Shown: positions 7,952 to 16,915, numbered from the stretch's first letter. The stretch is DNA of 64,000 nucleotides from Leptotrichia sp. HSP-536 (GCF_041199985.1 NZ_CP165647.1:1-64000); one strand, 5' to 3'. Numbers and translations: made by a program. Notes: generated from the letters alone by a model not told the origin.

Positions 7952-8989
7952 ATGTATATAGAAGAATTATTAAAAGAAGCGGATAAAGCGATGGAAAATT
8001 ACAAGTACGAAGATGCGCTTGTGTATTTGAAGTCAGTACTTGAAATTGATGAAAGTAACTATTCGGCACTTATGACACTTTCCAAAATTTATTCAGACTT
8101 TGGAATGTTTGAGGAAGCGAGGGAATATGCAGAAAAATTGCAGAAAAAGTATCCTGACAGCAGGGATACGCTTTTTACGTTGGGATTTGTTTATCAGTCG
8201 CTTGGAAGACTGAAAAAGGCGATTGCACTTTATAAAAAATTTCTGGAAATAGAAAAAAACTATTTTGTGTATCTGAATATGGGAATGTGTTATGCTTTGT
8301 TAAAGTATTATAGAAAGGCGATAGAAAATATTGACAAGGCGATAGAAATGGAGCCTGAAAGCTCAGAAGCATATATTGAGAAAGGCGACTGCCTTACAAT
8401 GATGGGTAAATATAACGAGGCAATTTCTGAATACGAAAAACTTTTAAACTCGAAATTTAATCAAGTGGAGGAATTTTCACTTTACGCACGAATGGGCGAT
8501 ACAATGGCATATGCAAATGATATAAAGGCGGTTATAAAATATTACAATATCGCTATAAATTGTGAAAATGTGGAAGATTATATATTTGAGGATTATTTTG
8601 AAATATTGTTTAGAGCAGAGGAGTTTGAGGAAATAAAACTTCTGCTTTTAAATTATGAGAATGCTACATATGAGAATAAAAGGCTTTCAAGAATAAAAAT
8701 GCTAAATTTGCAAGGAAGATTTTTTGTGAAAACGGAAGATTATGAAAATGCACAGAAGGTTTGTGATAAAATGATTATTTTAGAACCTGAAAATATTCGC
8801 CATTATGTGAATTTGGTATACGTGCTGGAATTACAGCATAAATATGACGAAGCACTTGAATATGTGGCTAAAATGTCTAAATTTACAGAAGATAAGGAAT
8901 TTTTGAAGGAACTGAAAAAGAGATTGAGAAAAAATAAGAGAAAATTTGAAAAAGAAAATGAAAAAAGTTTAGAAAATAAAGAAAAGTAA
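7952..8989 (+). CDS. Tetratricopeptide repeat protein
   Basis: About 345 residues made of successive TPR-like helical hairpins, with recognisable units such as KYEDALVYLKSVLEIDESNYSALM, GRLKKAIALYKKFLEIEKNYFVYLNMGMCYA and KYNEAISEYEKLL. The C-terminus is lysine/glutamate-rich. No signal peptide or membrane segment is seen, so it is probably a cytoplasmic scaffold. The frame is open from a TTG at 7916, but ATG 7952 is preceded by GGAG at 7943 and is the better start. It lies 26 bp before the kinase-like gene, so the two may be co-transcribed. Confidence 0.8.
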   Translation: MYIEELLKEADKAMENYKYEDALVYLKSVLEIDESNYSALMTLSKIYSDFGMFEEAREYAEKLQKKYPDSRDTLFTLGFVYQSLGRLKKAIALYKKFLEIEKNYFVYLNMGMCYALLKYYRKAIENIDKAIEMEPESSEAYIEKGDCLTMMGKYNEAISEYEKLLNSKFNQVEEFSLYARMGDTMAYANDIKAVIKYYNIAINCENVEDYIFEDYFEILFRAEEFEEIKLLLLNYENATYENKRLSRIKMLNLQGRFFVKTEDYENAQKVCDKMIILEPENIRHYVNLVYVLELQHKYDEALEYVAKMSKFTEDKEFLKELKKRLRKNKRKFEKENEKSLENKEK

Positions 8990-9015
8990 AGATTTAGAAA
9001 TTATGAGGATTTTAA

Positions 9016-9930
9016 ATGGAAGAAAAAAATTATGAAGTTAACAGAAAATATGATGAAAAAATATTGATAAATATACTGAAAAATTTTGATAAAACTGGGG
9101 AATATGTTGTAGAGCCAGGAAGAAATGAAATAAAAAAGTTTGAAATAGATATAGAAAATAATTTGAAAAAAGGGAATGAAAAAAAGAAAAAAAATAGCAA
9201 AATTGAAAATACTGAAACAAAAAAACTGGTAAATGTAAAAAAATTTAAACAAAAAGATTTCATTACAAACTTTTTCTACAAATTTAAAGGCTCAAAAGCA
9301 AAACGTTCTTATGAATATGCTAAAAAATTACTGGAATATAAAATAAAGACGCCAGAGCCAATTGCATATTTTGATAATTTTGTGAACGAAAATAATAAAA
9401 AGAACAGTTATTATATAAGCGAGGAATTAAAATATGATTTTACTTGTCGGGAAGTTTTTTGGCCTGAGGATATTGAGCGGGACAAGGCTGAACAGGGAGA
9501 AAATTACAAGATAAGCGAAGAAATGGAAAGAATGCTTGCAAAAGTAGAAAAAAATCGTGAAAAAATCATAAGGCAGTTCGCAAAATTTTCATTTGACTTG
9601 CACGAAAGTGGGGTGGAATTTGAAGACTATTCACCAGGAAATGTGCTGATTAAGGATAAAAGTGGGAATTATGAATTTTATCTTGTGGACTTAAATCGAA
9701 TGAAATTCGGAGTGAAACTGAATTTGGATAAAAGGATGAAAAATGTTTCACGGATGATGGAAGATGAAAAACTAGCCAGTATTTTTTCAAATGAATATGC
9801 GAAGTATTATAAACAGAGGGAAGAGCTGGTTTTTAGATATTTGAGATATTATATTAGAAAGCACAAGGGATATGTGTATTTTAAGGATATTACTCGTCCA
9901 GTAAGGAATATTTTTAAAAGAAAAAAATAA
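9016..9930 (+). CDS. Lipopolysaccharide kinase (Kdo/WaaP) family protein
   Basis: The 304-residue protein has a lysine/glutamate-rich N-terminal third and a kinase-like fold after about residue 85. Signatures include SKAKRSYEYAKKLLEYKIKTPEPIAYF, the catalytic loop LHESGVEFEDYSPGNVLI (D and N as in small-molecule kinases) and a metal-binding aspartate in FYLVDLNRMKFG. This pattern is that of the WaaP/KdkA family, which phosphorylates LPS core sugars, and it fits a bacterium with an outer membrane. Substrate cannot be assigned. ATG follows GAGGATTTTAA. A 658-bp gap with hairpin repeats lies downstream. Confidence 0.72.
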   Translation: MEEKNYEVNRKYDEKILINILKNFDKTGEYVVEPGRNEIKKFEIDIENNLKKGNEKKKKNSKIENTETKKLVNVKKFKQKDFITNFFYKFKGSKAKRSYEYAKKLLEYKIKTPEPIAYFDNFVNENNKKNSYYISEELKYDFTCREVFWPEDIERDKAEQGENYKISEEMERMLAKVEKNREKIIRQFAKFSFDLHESGVEFEDYSPGNVLIKDKSGNYEFYLVDLNRMKFGVKLNLDKRMKNVSRMMEDEKLASIFSNEYAKYYKQREELVFRYLRYYIRKHKGYVYFKDITRPVRNIFKRKK

Positions 9931-10047
9931 TATAGTCTTATTTGATAATTTTAAAAACTAAAAGATTTTATATTTAAAGTTTATCACAAAGTATTTTTTT
10001 AATAATTGTTTTTTACTTCATTTTTGTGTTTTTTCTATTTTTATAAA

Positions 10048-10440
10048 GCAAAGGGGAACAGTCGCCATCCCCTTTGCAAACCCGGCTTGTCTAAGCATTT
10101 TTTTGAAATAAAATTGAAACTCGCTTTTTAACAAAAGTTATTATTACCTCTTTAAACTAATTAAAATTTGAAGAGTTTGAAAAAGCTCAGACAATCAATT
10201 TCATTCCAAAAAAATCACGACAATTTTAGTTTAATTATAATAGATTATTTGATTAAAACAAATATCAAACAAAATTTCGTTAAAGAAAAAATAACTGTTT
10301 GAGATTTTGGAGTGAATTTTAAATTATATAAAGTTATTTGTATTAAAATAAACTTAATTCAAAATCGAGTTTTATTTTTTCTTTATAAGAAAGTTTTGTG
10401 TAAAGCGGGGTTGTAAGGGCATGGCGTCTGATGCCCTTAC
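10048..10440. repeat. Noncoding element with inverted, hairpin-bearing ends (MITE-like)
   Basis: The gap 9931-10588 has no credible gene but holds two G-rich hairpins in inverted orientation. One is GCAAAGGGGA/TCCCCTTTGC (10048-10057/10068-10077); the other is GTAAGGGCAT/ATGCCCTTAC (10413-10422/10431-10440). Read inward on opposite strands, both continue similarly: CAG(T/A)CGCCAT in the loop region, CAA(A/C)CCCG after the stem, and AACTCG about 40-60 bp further in. The two ends are therefore imperfect inverted copies bracketing ~390 bp. Neither hairpin is followed by a U-run on the + strand, so they are not simple terminators. Confidence 0.6.
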
Positions 10441-10588
10441 GTTAAAAAAAGATTTAAGAGATATAAAAGGGAAAAAATTACTAATAAAATTAATAAATAA
10501 AAATTTAAGATTATAAAAAAGCCTTTTAGAATTAGAATTTGAATAAGTTTAGCAAAAAAATAATAAATTGAAAGGAAAAATTAAAAAA

Positions 10589-12481
10589 ATGAAAAATTAT
10601 GACATAATTGTTGTTGGAGCGGGACATGCTGGGGTGGAAGCTGCACTTGCTGCGGCAAGACATGGATTGAAAACAGCATTATTTACAATATATCTTGACA
10701 ATATTGCAATGATGTCGTGTAATCCGTCGGTTGGAGGTCCGGGAAAAAGCCATCTGGTGTCGGAACTTGGAATGCTTGGTGGAGAAATGGCAAGGCATAT
10801 TGACAATTACAATTTGCAGTTAAAGAACTTGAATCATACGAAGGGGCTTGCTTCACGAATTACAAGGGCTCAAGCCGATAAATACTGGTACAGGGTTAAA
10901 ATGAGGGAAATTATTGAAAAGCAGGAAAATCTGGATTTGGTACAAGGAATTGTTGTGGATTTGATTGTGAAAAATAAAAAGGTTATGGGAGTTGAAGACA
11001 ATCTTGGGATAAAATATGGAGCAAAGGCTGTTGTTTTATGTACAGGGACTTTTTTAGGCGGAGAATATGTTATGGGGGATGTAAAATATTCGTCAGGACG
11101 GCAAGGAGAGACTGCGAGTGTAGATTTGCCTGATAGACTAGTGGAATATGGCTTTGAACTGGATAGATACCAGACTGCCACTCCTCCGAGAATTGCCAAA
11201 TCTTCAATCGATTTTTCAAAAACGGAAGAATTAAAGGGAGAAGACAAGCCACGATATTTTTCTTACGAAACAAAAAAAGAATATAATTTGACTTTGCCAA
11301 CTTGGCTTACATTCACAACACCTGAAACAATAAGAGTGGGACAGGAAATGCTTAAATATTCACCGATTGTTACAGGAATTGTAAGTACGAAAGGTCCACG
11401 GCATTGCCCTTCTCTTGACAGAAAGATTATGAACTTTCCAGAAAAGACAAATCATCAGATATTTTTGGAGCAGGAATCTGTGGAATCTGACGAGATTTAC
11501 ATAAACGGATTTACAACAGCAATGCCGCCATTTGCACAAGAAGCGATGTTAAAGACAATAAGAGGGCTTGAAAATGCTAAAATTGTACGTTACGGGTATG
11601 CGGTGGAATATAACTTTGTACCTGCGTATCAGTTAAAATTAACTCTTGAAACAAAAGTTCTGGATGGGCTTTATACAGCGGGAACGATTAATGGAACGAG
11701 CGGATATGAAGAGGCTGCCTGTCAAGGCTTTATGGCGGGAGTGAATGCTGCGAGAAAAATTTTAGGGAAAAAGGAAATTGTGATTGACAGAAGTGAGGGA
11801 TATATCGGTGTTTTGATAGACGACATAATAAATAAAAAAACACCAGAGCCTTATCGTGTATTGCCTTCAAGAGCTGAATACAGGCTAACTTTACGTCAAG
11901 ATAATATTTTTATAAGACTTTTGGAAAAAGCAAAGGAAATTGGGCTATTAAATGCTGAAAAATTGACAGAACTTGAAAATACGTGTCAGGAAATTGAAAA
12001 TGAAGTTGAAAGATTGAAAGGAATTACGGTTTATCCGACTAAGGAAAATAATGAAAAATTACTTGAAATTGTAGAAAAACAAAATCAATCTGAAAGTGCG
12101 GAAATTGAAAAAAATAGTAAAAATAGTATGAACAGCCCTGTTTCAGCCTTTGAATTTCTTGCGAGAAAAGAAATTAACTATGATAATTTAAGTGAATTTG
12201 TAGAAACTGTGGAATTGTCGGATTTAGCGAAGGAACAAGTAGAAATAAATGCGAAATATAACGTATTTATTGAAAGAGAAAAGGCACAGATTGAGAAATT
12301 TAAGAAATTGGAAAAAATGATAATTCCAAAGGACTTTGACTATGAAAGTGTAAAAGGGCTTAGTAATATCGCTATTTCTGGCCTTATGTATGGACAGCCT
12401 GAAACAATTGGACAGGCGAGCAGAATTAGTGGGGTTACTTATAATGATATTTCGCTTTTAATTGCGATTTTGAAGAATTGA
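10589..12481 (+). CDS. mnmG: tRNA uridine-5-carboxymethylaminomethyl modification enzyme MnmG
   Basis: FAD-dependent partner of MnmE that forms the 5-carboxymethylaminomethyl group at wobble U34 of tRNAs. The N-terminal dinucleotide fold is IIVVGAGHAGVEAALAAARHG, followed by the MnmG landmarks CNPSVGGPGKSHLVSE and GTINGTSGYEEAACQG. The helical C-terminal domain ends NIAISGLMYGQPETIGQASRISGVT. Length (~630) is normal. ATG 10589 is chosen; a TTG at 10568 is also in frame but sits on the likely RBS (AAAGGA at 10570). A short charged insert (about residues 500-515) is not conserved in the family. A long palindrome begins at the stop codon. Confidence 0.95.
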   Translation: MKNYDIIVVGAGHAGVEAALAAARHGLKTALFTIYLDNIAMMSCNPSVGGPGKSHLVSELGMLGGEMARHIDNYNLQLKNLNHTKGLASRITRAQADKYWYRVKMREIIEKQENLDLVQGIVVDLIVKNKKVMGVEDNLGIKYGAKAVVLCTGTFLGGEYVMGDVKYSSGRQGETASVDLPDRLVEYGFELDRYQTATPPRIAKSSIDFSKTEELKGEDKPRYFSYETKKEYNLTLPTWLTFTTPETIRVGQEMLKYSPIVTGIVSTKGPRHCPSLDRKIMNFPEKTNHQIFLEQESVESDEIYINGFTTAMPPFAQEAMLKTIRGLENAKIVRYGYAVEYNFVPAYQLKLTLETKVLDGLYTAGTINGTSGYEEAACQGFMAGVNAARKILGKKEIVIDRSEGYIGVLIDDIINKKTPEPYRVLPSRAEYRLTLRQDNIFIRLLEKAKEIGLLNAEKLTELENTCQEIENEVERLKGITVYPTKENNEKLLEIVEKQNQSESAEIEKNSKNSMNSPVSAFEFLARKEINYDNLSEFVETVELSDLAKEQVEINAKYNVFIEREKAQIEKFKKLEKMIIPKDFDYESVKGLSNIAISGLMYGQPETIGQASRISGVTYNDISLLIAILKN

Positions 12482-12550
12482 TAAAATTAGTTCGTACTAG
12501 AATTTAAGCAGAATAGTTTTACTCTTAAATTCAGTTCTGATTAATTTTAT
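12481..12550. repeat. Nested palindromic hairpin between mnmG and MATE gene
   Basis: Outer arms ATAAAATTA (12481-12489) and TAATTTTAT (12542-12550). Inner arms GAATTTAAG (12500-12508) and CTTAAATTC (12524-12532), extended by ACT...AGT with one bulge. The apex contains AGTTTTACT, also seen in other intergenic hairpins of this window. It lacks a clear U-run, so it may act as RNA processing or REP-like structure more than as a terminator. Confidence 0.6.
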
Positions 12551-12582
12551 TGTGGTATTTGAAAATTTAGGAAGGAAAAAGA

Positions 12583-13986
12583 ATGGAAAAAACTATAAAG
12601 GAAAAAAACAGCTTAGCAGATAACAAAAAAATGAGATTTGCTACAGAATCAATCCTGAAATTGCTAGTTTCACTTGCAGTGCCAGCAATCATCGCCAATC
12701 TTGTAAATGCGCTTTACAATGTTGTAGACCAGATTTTTATTGGACAAAAAATTGGATTTTTGGGAAATGCGGCTACGAATGTGGCTTTTCCGCTTACGAC
12801 AATTTGCCTTGCGATTGGGCTTATGATAGGAGTTGGAGCTGCGACGAACTTTAATTTGGAATTGGGAAGAAAACGTCCAAAAAGGGCAAAAAGTGTGGCT
12901 GGAACGGCGGTAACAATGTTACTTTTAGGCGGAATTGTCCTATGCATATTGATTAATATTTTTTTAAGACCGATGTTAACAGCATTTGGTGCTACAAATC
13001 AGATTTTTGATTATGCAATTGAATATACTCAGATTACATCTTTAGGAATACCATTTTTATTATTTGCAATAGGAGCAAATCCTTTGGTAAGAGCTGATGG
13101 AAATTCCTTTTATTCAATGCTTGCGATAGTTGTTGGATCACTTGTAAATACTATATTAGATCCATTATTTATGTTTGGATTTGATATGGGAATGGATGGT
13201 GCGGCTTGGGCAACTGTGATTGGGCAGTTTGTTTCGGCAATTATTTTGGCTTTGTATTTTTTCAGGTTTAAAAGCGTAAAATTTGAATTAAAGGATTTTA
13301 AAATAAAAATACGGGAAATAGGAATTTTATTTGCATTGGGAACATCGCCTTTTATTTTTCAATGTTCTGCTTTAATTATTCAAATTGTAACAAATAATCT
13401 GCTAAAGATATACGGGGCAAAATCCATTTATGGAAGTGAAATTCCAATTGCTGTTGCTGGAATCGTTATGAAAATAAATGTTATATTTATAGCAATTGTA
13501 TTGGGACTGACACAGGGGGCGCAGCCTATCGCAGGATTTAATTATGGAGCGAAAAAATTTAAGAGAGTTCGGGAAATACTGAATTTGACGTTAAAAGTGG
13601 CATTTGTTATTTCATTAGTGGCATTTGCAATATTTCAATTTTTCCCAGTTCAGATAATTTCCATTTTTGGTAGCGGAAGTGAACTTTACTTTAAATACGG
13701 AACAAAATACATGCGAGTATTTCTATTTTTCATATTCCTAAACGGTGTGCAAGGTGCAATTACAATGTTTTTGACATCAATTGGAAGGGCGTTTCAAGGG
13801 GCTTTTCTGTCACTCGTAAGACAAATTATATCACTGTTGCCGCTGCTTATAATTTTACCGTACTTTATGGGAGTTGATGGAATTATGTTCGCATTTCCAT
13901 TGGCGGATTTGGCGGCATTTATTGTATCGGTAATTGTTTTGAGAAGGGAAATGAAAAAAATACCTTTGGAAAATGAAGAAGATTAG
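12583..13986 (+). CDS. MATE family efflux transporter
   Basis: A 467-residue integral membrane protein with about 12 hydrophobic segments in the two-lobed MATE pattern. It opens with ESILKLLVSLAVPAIIANLVNALYNVVDQIFIG, the typical MATE N-terminus. The second half repeats it: PIAVAGIVMKINVIFIAIVLGLTQGAQPIAGFNYGAKK. MATE proteins expel drugs or metabolites in exchange for Na+ or H+; the substrate here is unknown. ATG follows AGGAAGG. A pseudouridine synthase follows 57 bp downstream and may be co-transcribed. Confidence 0.92.
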   Translation: MEKTIKEKNSLADNKKMRFATESILKLLVSLAVPAIIANLVNALYNVVDQIFIGQKIGFLGNAATNVAFPLTTICLAIGLMIGVGAATNFNLELGRKRPKRAKSVAGTAVTMLLLGGIVLCILINIFLRPMLTAFGATNQIFDYAIEYTQITSLGIPFLLFAIGANPLVRADGNSFYSMLAIVVGSLVNTILDPLFMFGFDMGMDGAAWATVIGQFVSAIILALYFFRFKSVKFELKDFKIKIREIGILFALGTSPFIFQCSALIIQIVTNNLLKIYGAKSIYGSEIPIAVAGIVMKINVIFIAIVLGLTQGAQPIAGFNYGAKKFKRVREILNLTLKVAFVISLVAFAIFQFFPVQIISIFGSGSELYFKYGTKYMRVFLFFIFLNGVQGAITMFLTSIGRAFQGAFLSLVRQIISLLPLLIILPYFMGVDGIMFAFPLADLAAFIVSVIVLRREMKKIPLENEED

Positions 13987-14043
13987 CTCGAATATTATTG
14001 AAATATTTTATGAAAAAATAAAAATTTATGGAAAAGGAAATGA

Positions 14044-15186
14044 ATGAAAAAATTTAGGATTGAAAAGGAACATCAGAGAATGAAAATTTCCCAGTATTTA
14101 AGGGAAGTCCAAAATTATTCGGGAAGAAGCCTGAGAAATGTGGAAGTTTTTCTGAATGGAAAGCAAGTGAGACTTACCAAAAAATTGCCTTCTCACGGAA
14201 ATCTGAGAGTTGTGGAAAAGAAGAAAGGTACAGATATTAAACCGATTAAACTGCCACTTGATATTATTTTTGAGGATGAGGATATTTTGGTTGTAAATAA
14301 AGAGCCATTTTTGCTGACACATCCGACACAGAAAAAAGCAGATTTTACGCTTGCAAATGGGGTAGTAAATCATTTTATGGAAAAATATGGTGAAGTTCGA
14401 GTGCCACGATTTTACAACAGGCTGGATATGAATACATCTGGACTGATTATTATTGCGAAAAATAGCTTTGCACAGGCATTTTTACAAAACTTTTCAATAT
14501 TTGAGAAAAAATATCTAGCGATTGTGAATGGAATTATCGATGATAAGGAAATTGCAAGAATCAATGAAGAACTTGCAAAAGATGGAGAAAAGCATAAAAT
14601 TCAGGATTTGGAAAAGGAAAATTTAAAATCCGAAGTTGAAAAAATTAATTTTGGAAAAGTGAAAAAATACGAAGAAATTGAGAAAATTGAAAGCAATTTA
14701 AATGTTGAAAATGAAGATAGTAAAATTGCAGAAAATACAAATTTTGACAATAAAGATAATAATTTAAATTTAGCAAATAAAAGCAATTTTGAAAATGAGA
14801 ATTTGAAAGAAAATAAAACGAAAATTATTATTGAAAGACGAATTTTTCGGGATGGGAAAAATCTGGAAAGAATAATTGGCACGCGTGGACAATATGCAAA
14901 AACAGCAATAAAAGTGCTGAAAGTTTATCCTGAAAAAAATGTAACGCTGGTAGAATGTGAGCTGTTTACAGGCAGAACTCACCAAATCCGTGTTCATTTA
15001 AAATCCATCGGACACACAATCGTTGGAGATGAGCTTTACGGAAAGGGATTGAACAAGGAATTAGGCATAAATAGGCAATTTCTGCATGCATATAAAGTAA
15101 AATTTATCCATCCTGCATTGAAGAAGGAACTAGAGCTGGAAATACCGATGTTTAAAGATATGAAGGAATTTCTGGAAAATAAATAA
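14044..15186 (+). CDS. RluA-family pseudouridine synthase with internal acidic/Asn-rich insert
   Basis: Converts uridines to pseudouridine in rRNA or tRNA. An N-terminal S4-like domain (SQYLREVQNYSGRSLRNVEVFLNGKQV) precedes the catalytic domain. The motif FYNRLDMNTSGLIII carries the catalytic Asp, where most relatives have HRLD. The C-terminal half has LFTGRTHQIRVHLKSIGHTIVGDELYG. Between about residues 160 and 265 lies a low-complexity segment rich in Lys, Glu and Asn (SNLNVENEDSKIAENTNF...) that splits the catalytic domain and makes the protein longer than the usual ~300 residues. Which RNA is modified is not clear. Confidence 0.88.
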   Translation: MKKFRIEKEHQRMKISQYLREVQNYSGRSLRNVEVFLNGKQVRLTKKLPSHGNLRVVEKKKGTDIKPIKLPLDIIFEDEDILVVNKEPFLLTHPTQKKADFTLANGVVNHFMEKYGEVRVPRFYNRLDMNTSGLIIIAKNSFAQAFLQNFSIFEKKYLAIVNGIIDDKEIARINEELAKDGEKHKIQDLEKENLKSEVEKINFGKVKKYEEIEKIESNLNVENEDSKIAENTNFDNKDNNLNLANKSNFENENLKENKTKIIIERRIFRDGKNLERIIGTRGQYAKTAIKVLKVYPEKNVTLVECELFTGRTHQIRVHLKSIGHTIVGDELYGKGLNKELGINRQFLHAYKVKFIHPALKKELELEIPMFKDMKEFLENK

Positions 15187-15196
15187 TTTTAAGATG

Positions 15197-15239
15197 ACTG
15201 CTTTAAATCAAAGTTAAGAATTTTGATTGGCGGTTTTTT
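15197..15239 (+). terminator. Intrinsic terminator after the pseudouridine synthase
   Basis: Arms ACTGC...AAATCAAA and TTTTGATT...GCGGT (some G-U pairs) close a hairpin followed by six Ts at 15234-15239, 11 bp past the stop codon. Confidence 0.65.
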
Positions 15240-15330
15240 AGATTTGTATTGAGAATTGGAAATGAGTTTAGTATGGTTAGAAAACTTATGGAATTTGGCA
15301 CTATTTTATTAACTGCCAGTACAATAGCAT

Positions 15331-15786
15331 TTGCTATTTTTGTTTTCAAAATTAAAGATGCGTAGAATCCGAAAAGGCGTATTTTACGTTAATATGATGG
15401 ATATAATTTTTGCAATCGGAATCACAATTTTTGTATATTTATTTTCTAAAAACATGATTCATCTGATGTCAGGCTCCGAATCTGAAATCGTTCTCCACAA
15501 CGGCTCAACCTACCTAAAAATCGCCTCTCCATTTTTCACAATACTAGGAATCCTCTTTAACTTGCGATACGCTTTACAGGCTCTTGGAGAGAAATTAATC
15601 CCTCTTGTTTCCAGCGTAATAGAATTTTTTGGGAAAATAATCTTTGTAATTTTTGTCGTGCCGAAATTGGGGTATTTTGGAGTAATGATTTGCGAGCCGT
15701 TGATTTGGATTGTGATGGTGGGTCAGTTGGCTTGGGCGTTTTATGGGAATAGGTATGTGAGGAGTTATAAAAAAGTGAAGGAGTAA
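15331..15786 (+). pseudogene. MATE transporter, C-terminal fragment
   Basis: These 151 residues correspond to the last third of a MATE exporter: RRIRKGVFY at the end of a cytoplasmic loop, four to five membrane segments, FFTILGILFNLRYALQALGEKLIPLVSSVIEFFGKI, then LIWIVMVGQLAWAFYGN. The N-terminal two thirds are missing. No other frame in the 145 bp upstream supplies them clearly, and the available start is a TTG without a good RBS. Codons are richer in C than in the neighbours (for example AACGGCTCAACC around 15500). I read it as a decayed gene. It is not a copy of the intact MATE gene at 12583. Confidence 0.7.
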
Positions 15787-15789
15787 GCA

Positions 15790-16197
15790 ATGAAAGAAAA
15801 TTTAATAAAAATTTTACTAACGGTTTTATTTACAGTAATTTATTTTTTTCTTCAACAAAAATTATCAATAATATTTTTATTACTTTGGATTGAAATTTTA
15901 GTATCTTTTGGTAAAAGTATTGTAGTGGCATTAATTTCAATATTAATAATTATTATGTTTTTTTTCTATTTTGGATATCTGAGTAGAAATTTTTTGGTAA
16001 AATTAAATAAAATTTTATTAGGTGTATTAATGTCCATAATTTTGATTTATTTCTTATATAATATTTTTTATCAAGAAAATCAGTTTATTCCAGGAATAGA
16101 AGAGTTTAACATAACTTATATAATCTTACATATTTCATATACAATTGGGCTATTTTGGGATAAAAAAATTATAATAAAATTTAAAAAATCTAAATAA
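15790..16197 (+). CDS. Small membrane protein, divergent member of the 19-21 kb family
   Basis: The 135-residue protein has about five hydrophobic segments. It aligns end to end with the tandem array at 19026-21034: FTVIYFFLQ near the start, YFGYLSRNFLVKLNKILLGVLMSIILIYFLYNIF in the middle, and a final segment ending in a basic tail (KKIIIKFKKSK). It is more diverged than the array members and lacks their SDKVKKVLDRIK ending. RBS GGAG 6 bp before the ATG. Function unknown; it sits apart from the array, separated by an HTH gene, a secreted protein and the SDR/MerR pair. Confidence 0.7.
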   Translation: MKENLIKILLTVLFTVIYFFLQQKLSIIFLLLWIEILVSFGKSIVVALISILIIIMFFFYFGYLSRNFLVKLNKILLGVLMSIILIYFLYNIFYQENQFIPGIEEFNITYIILHISYTIGLFWDKKIIIKFKKSK

Positions 16198-16246
16198 TAG
16201 GAAATCTATAATTAAAACTGAAATCAAAAAAAGAAAGATTTTAGAA

Positions 16247-16456
16247 GTGCAAATTCAAAAAATAATGGAGTTTTTTGAAACTAATGATGAACTTACACGA
16301 TCGGAATTAGAAAAACTTTTGAATGTAAAAGAAAGTCCTGCGAGAGATTTGTTAAGATATTTGGTGAAAAATAATATGTTACAAAAAATAGGAGCAACTA
16401 GAAATATCAGATATATAAAAACCGTCGGAAAAAAATTAAGCAACGAAAATCACTAA
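16247..16456 (+). CDS. Small winged-helix-like protein or fragment
   Basis: 69 residues with a helix-turn-helix pattern (IMEFFETNDELTRSELEKLLNVKESPARDLLRYLVKNNMLQKIGATRNIRYIKT). It resembles the C-terminal winged helix found at the end of AlbA/Schlafen-type ATP-binding proteins. The start is a GTG with little RBS. It may be the remnant of a longer gene or a free-standing small protein. The 3' end lies inside a hairpin that terminates the convergent gene. Confidence 0.45.
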   Translation: MQIQKIMEFFETNDELTRSELEKLLNVKESPARDLLRYLVKNNMLQKIGATRNIRYIKTVGKKLSNENH

Positions 16457-16471
16457 GAAATCGTTGCTTAA
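16436..16471 (-). terminator. Terminator of the convergent secreted-protein gene
   Basis: An 11-bp perfect stem (TTAAGCAACGA at 16436 and TCGTTGCTTAA at 16461). On the minus strand it is followed by seven Ts (complement of the A-run at 16429-16435), so it terminates the leftward gene ending at 16505. Confidence 0.75.
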
Positions 16472-16504
16472 AAATTATTAATTATCTTTTGTATTTGTGA
16501 TAAT

Positions 16505-16915
16505 TTAATTTGTTGAAAGGTTACAAATTTTTCTATTATCTGAAATACGGTTTATAGACATTTTAGGTCTGTTTTTCTTGTCAAATGAATAAACTAACTT
16601 GTAATTAGAAAAAATTCTGTTTTTTTCATTCAAATTTGTAAAATAGATGGCGTTTTCATCTTCTTTTACTTCAAAATTCAATTCTGAAAGTTCAAGGGTA
16701 ACTTTTCCTGTTTTTAAAGCTGCACGAGAATCTATTTGGCTAAAAGCAATATAAGGTTCATTTTCTTTAGTTAAGAATTTTACATAGATAAGTCCTCTAA
16801 GTGTATTGTCAAGACTGGAACAGTTCCAAACTTTGGAAGATAATATATTAATATCAGAATTAGAAAAACTTAAACTAAAAGTCAGTAAAAACAACGTAAA
16901 TATAATTTTTTTCAT
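16505..16915 (-). CDS. Secreted hypothetical protein
   Basis: 136 residues with a clear signal peptide (KKIIFTLFLLTFSLSFS). The mature part is probably beta-rich, with two cysteines: NCSSLDNTLRGLIYVKF near the start and RKICNLSTN at the C-terminus, suggesting a disulfide outside the cytoplasm. No family recognised. The ATG at 16915 is preceded by AGGAGTGATCTT, a good RBS. It stands alone, with its own terminator. Confidence 0.6.
   Translation of the reverse strand: MKKIIFTLFLLTFSLSFSNSDINILSSKVWNCSSLDNTLRGLIYVKFLTKENEPYIAFSQIDSRAALKTGKVTLELSELNFEVKEDENAIYFTNLNEKNRIFSNYKLVYSFDKKNRPKMSINRISDNRKICNLSTN

Noticed and set aside
9001..9263. Open frames on the minus strand rich in Phe/Ser
   Set aside because: They are antisense to the Lys/Glu-rich N-terminus of the LPS-kinase-like gene, have no RBS and arise from A-rich codons read backwards.
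10048..10077. Hairpin considered as the terminator of the LPS-kinase-like gene
   Set aside because: No U-run follows the stem, it lies over 110 bp past the stop, and a second inverted copy exists at 10413-10440, so a repeat element explains it better.
15271..15363. Short frame encoding a hydrophobic 30-residue peptide before the MATE fragment
   Set aside because: I could not align it convincingly to the missing part of the MATE gene; it may be noise, so it is not annotated separately.
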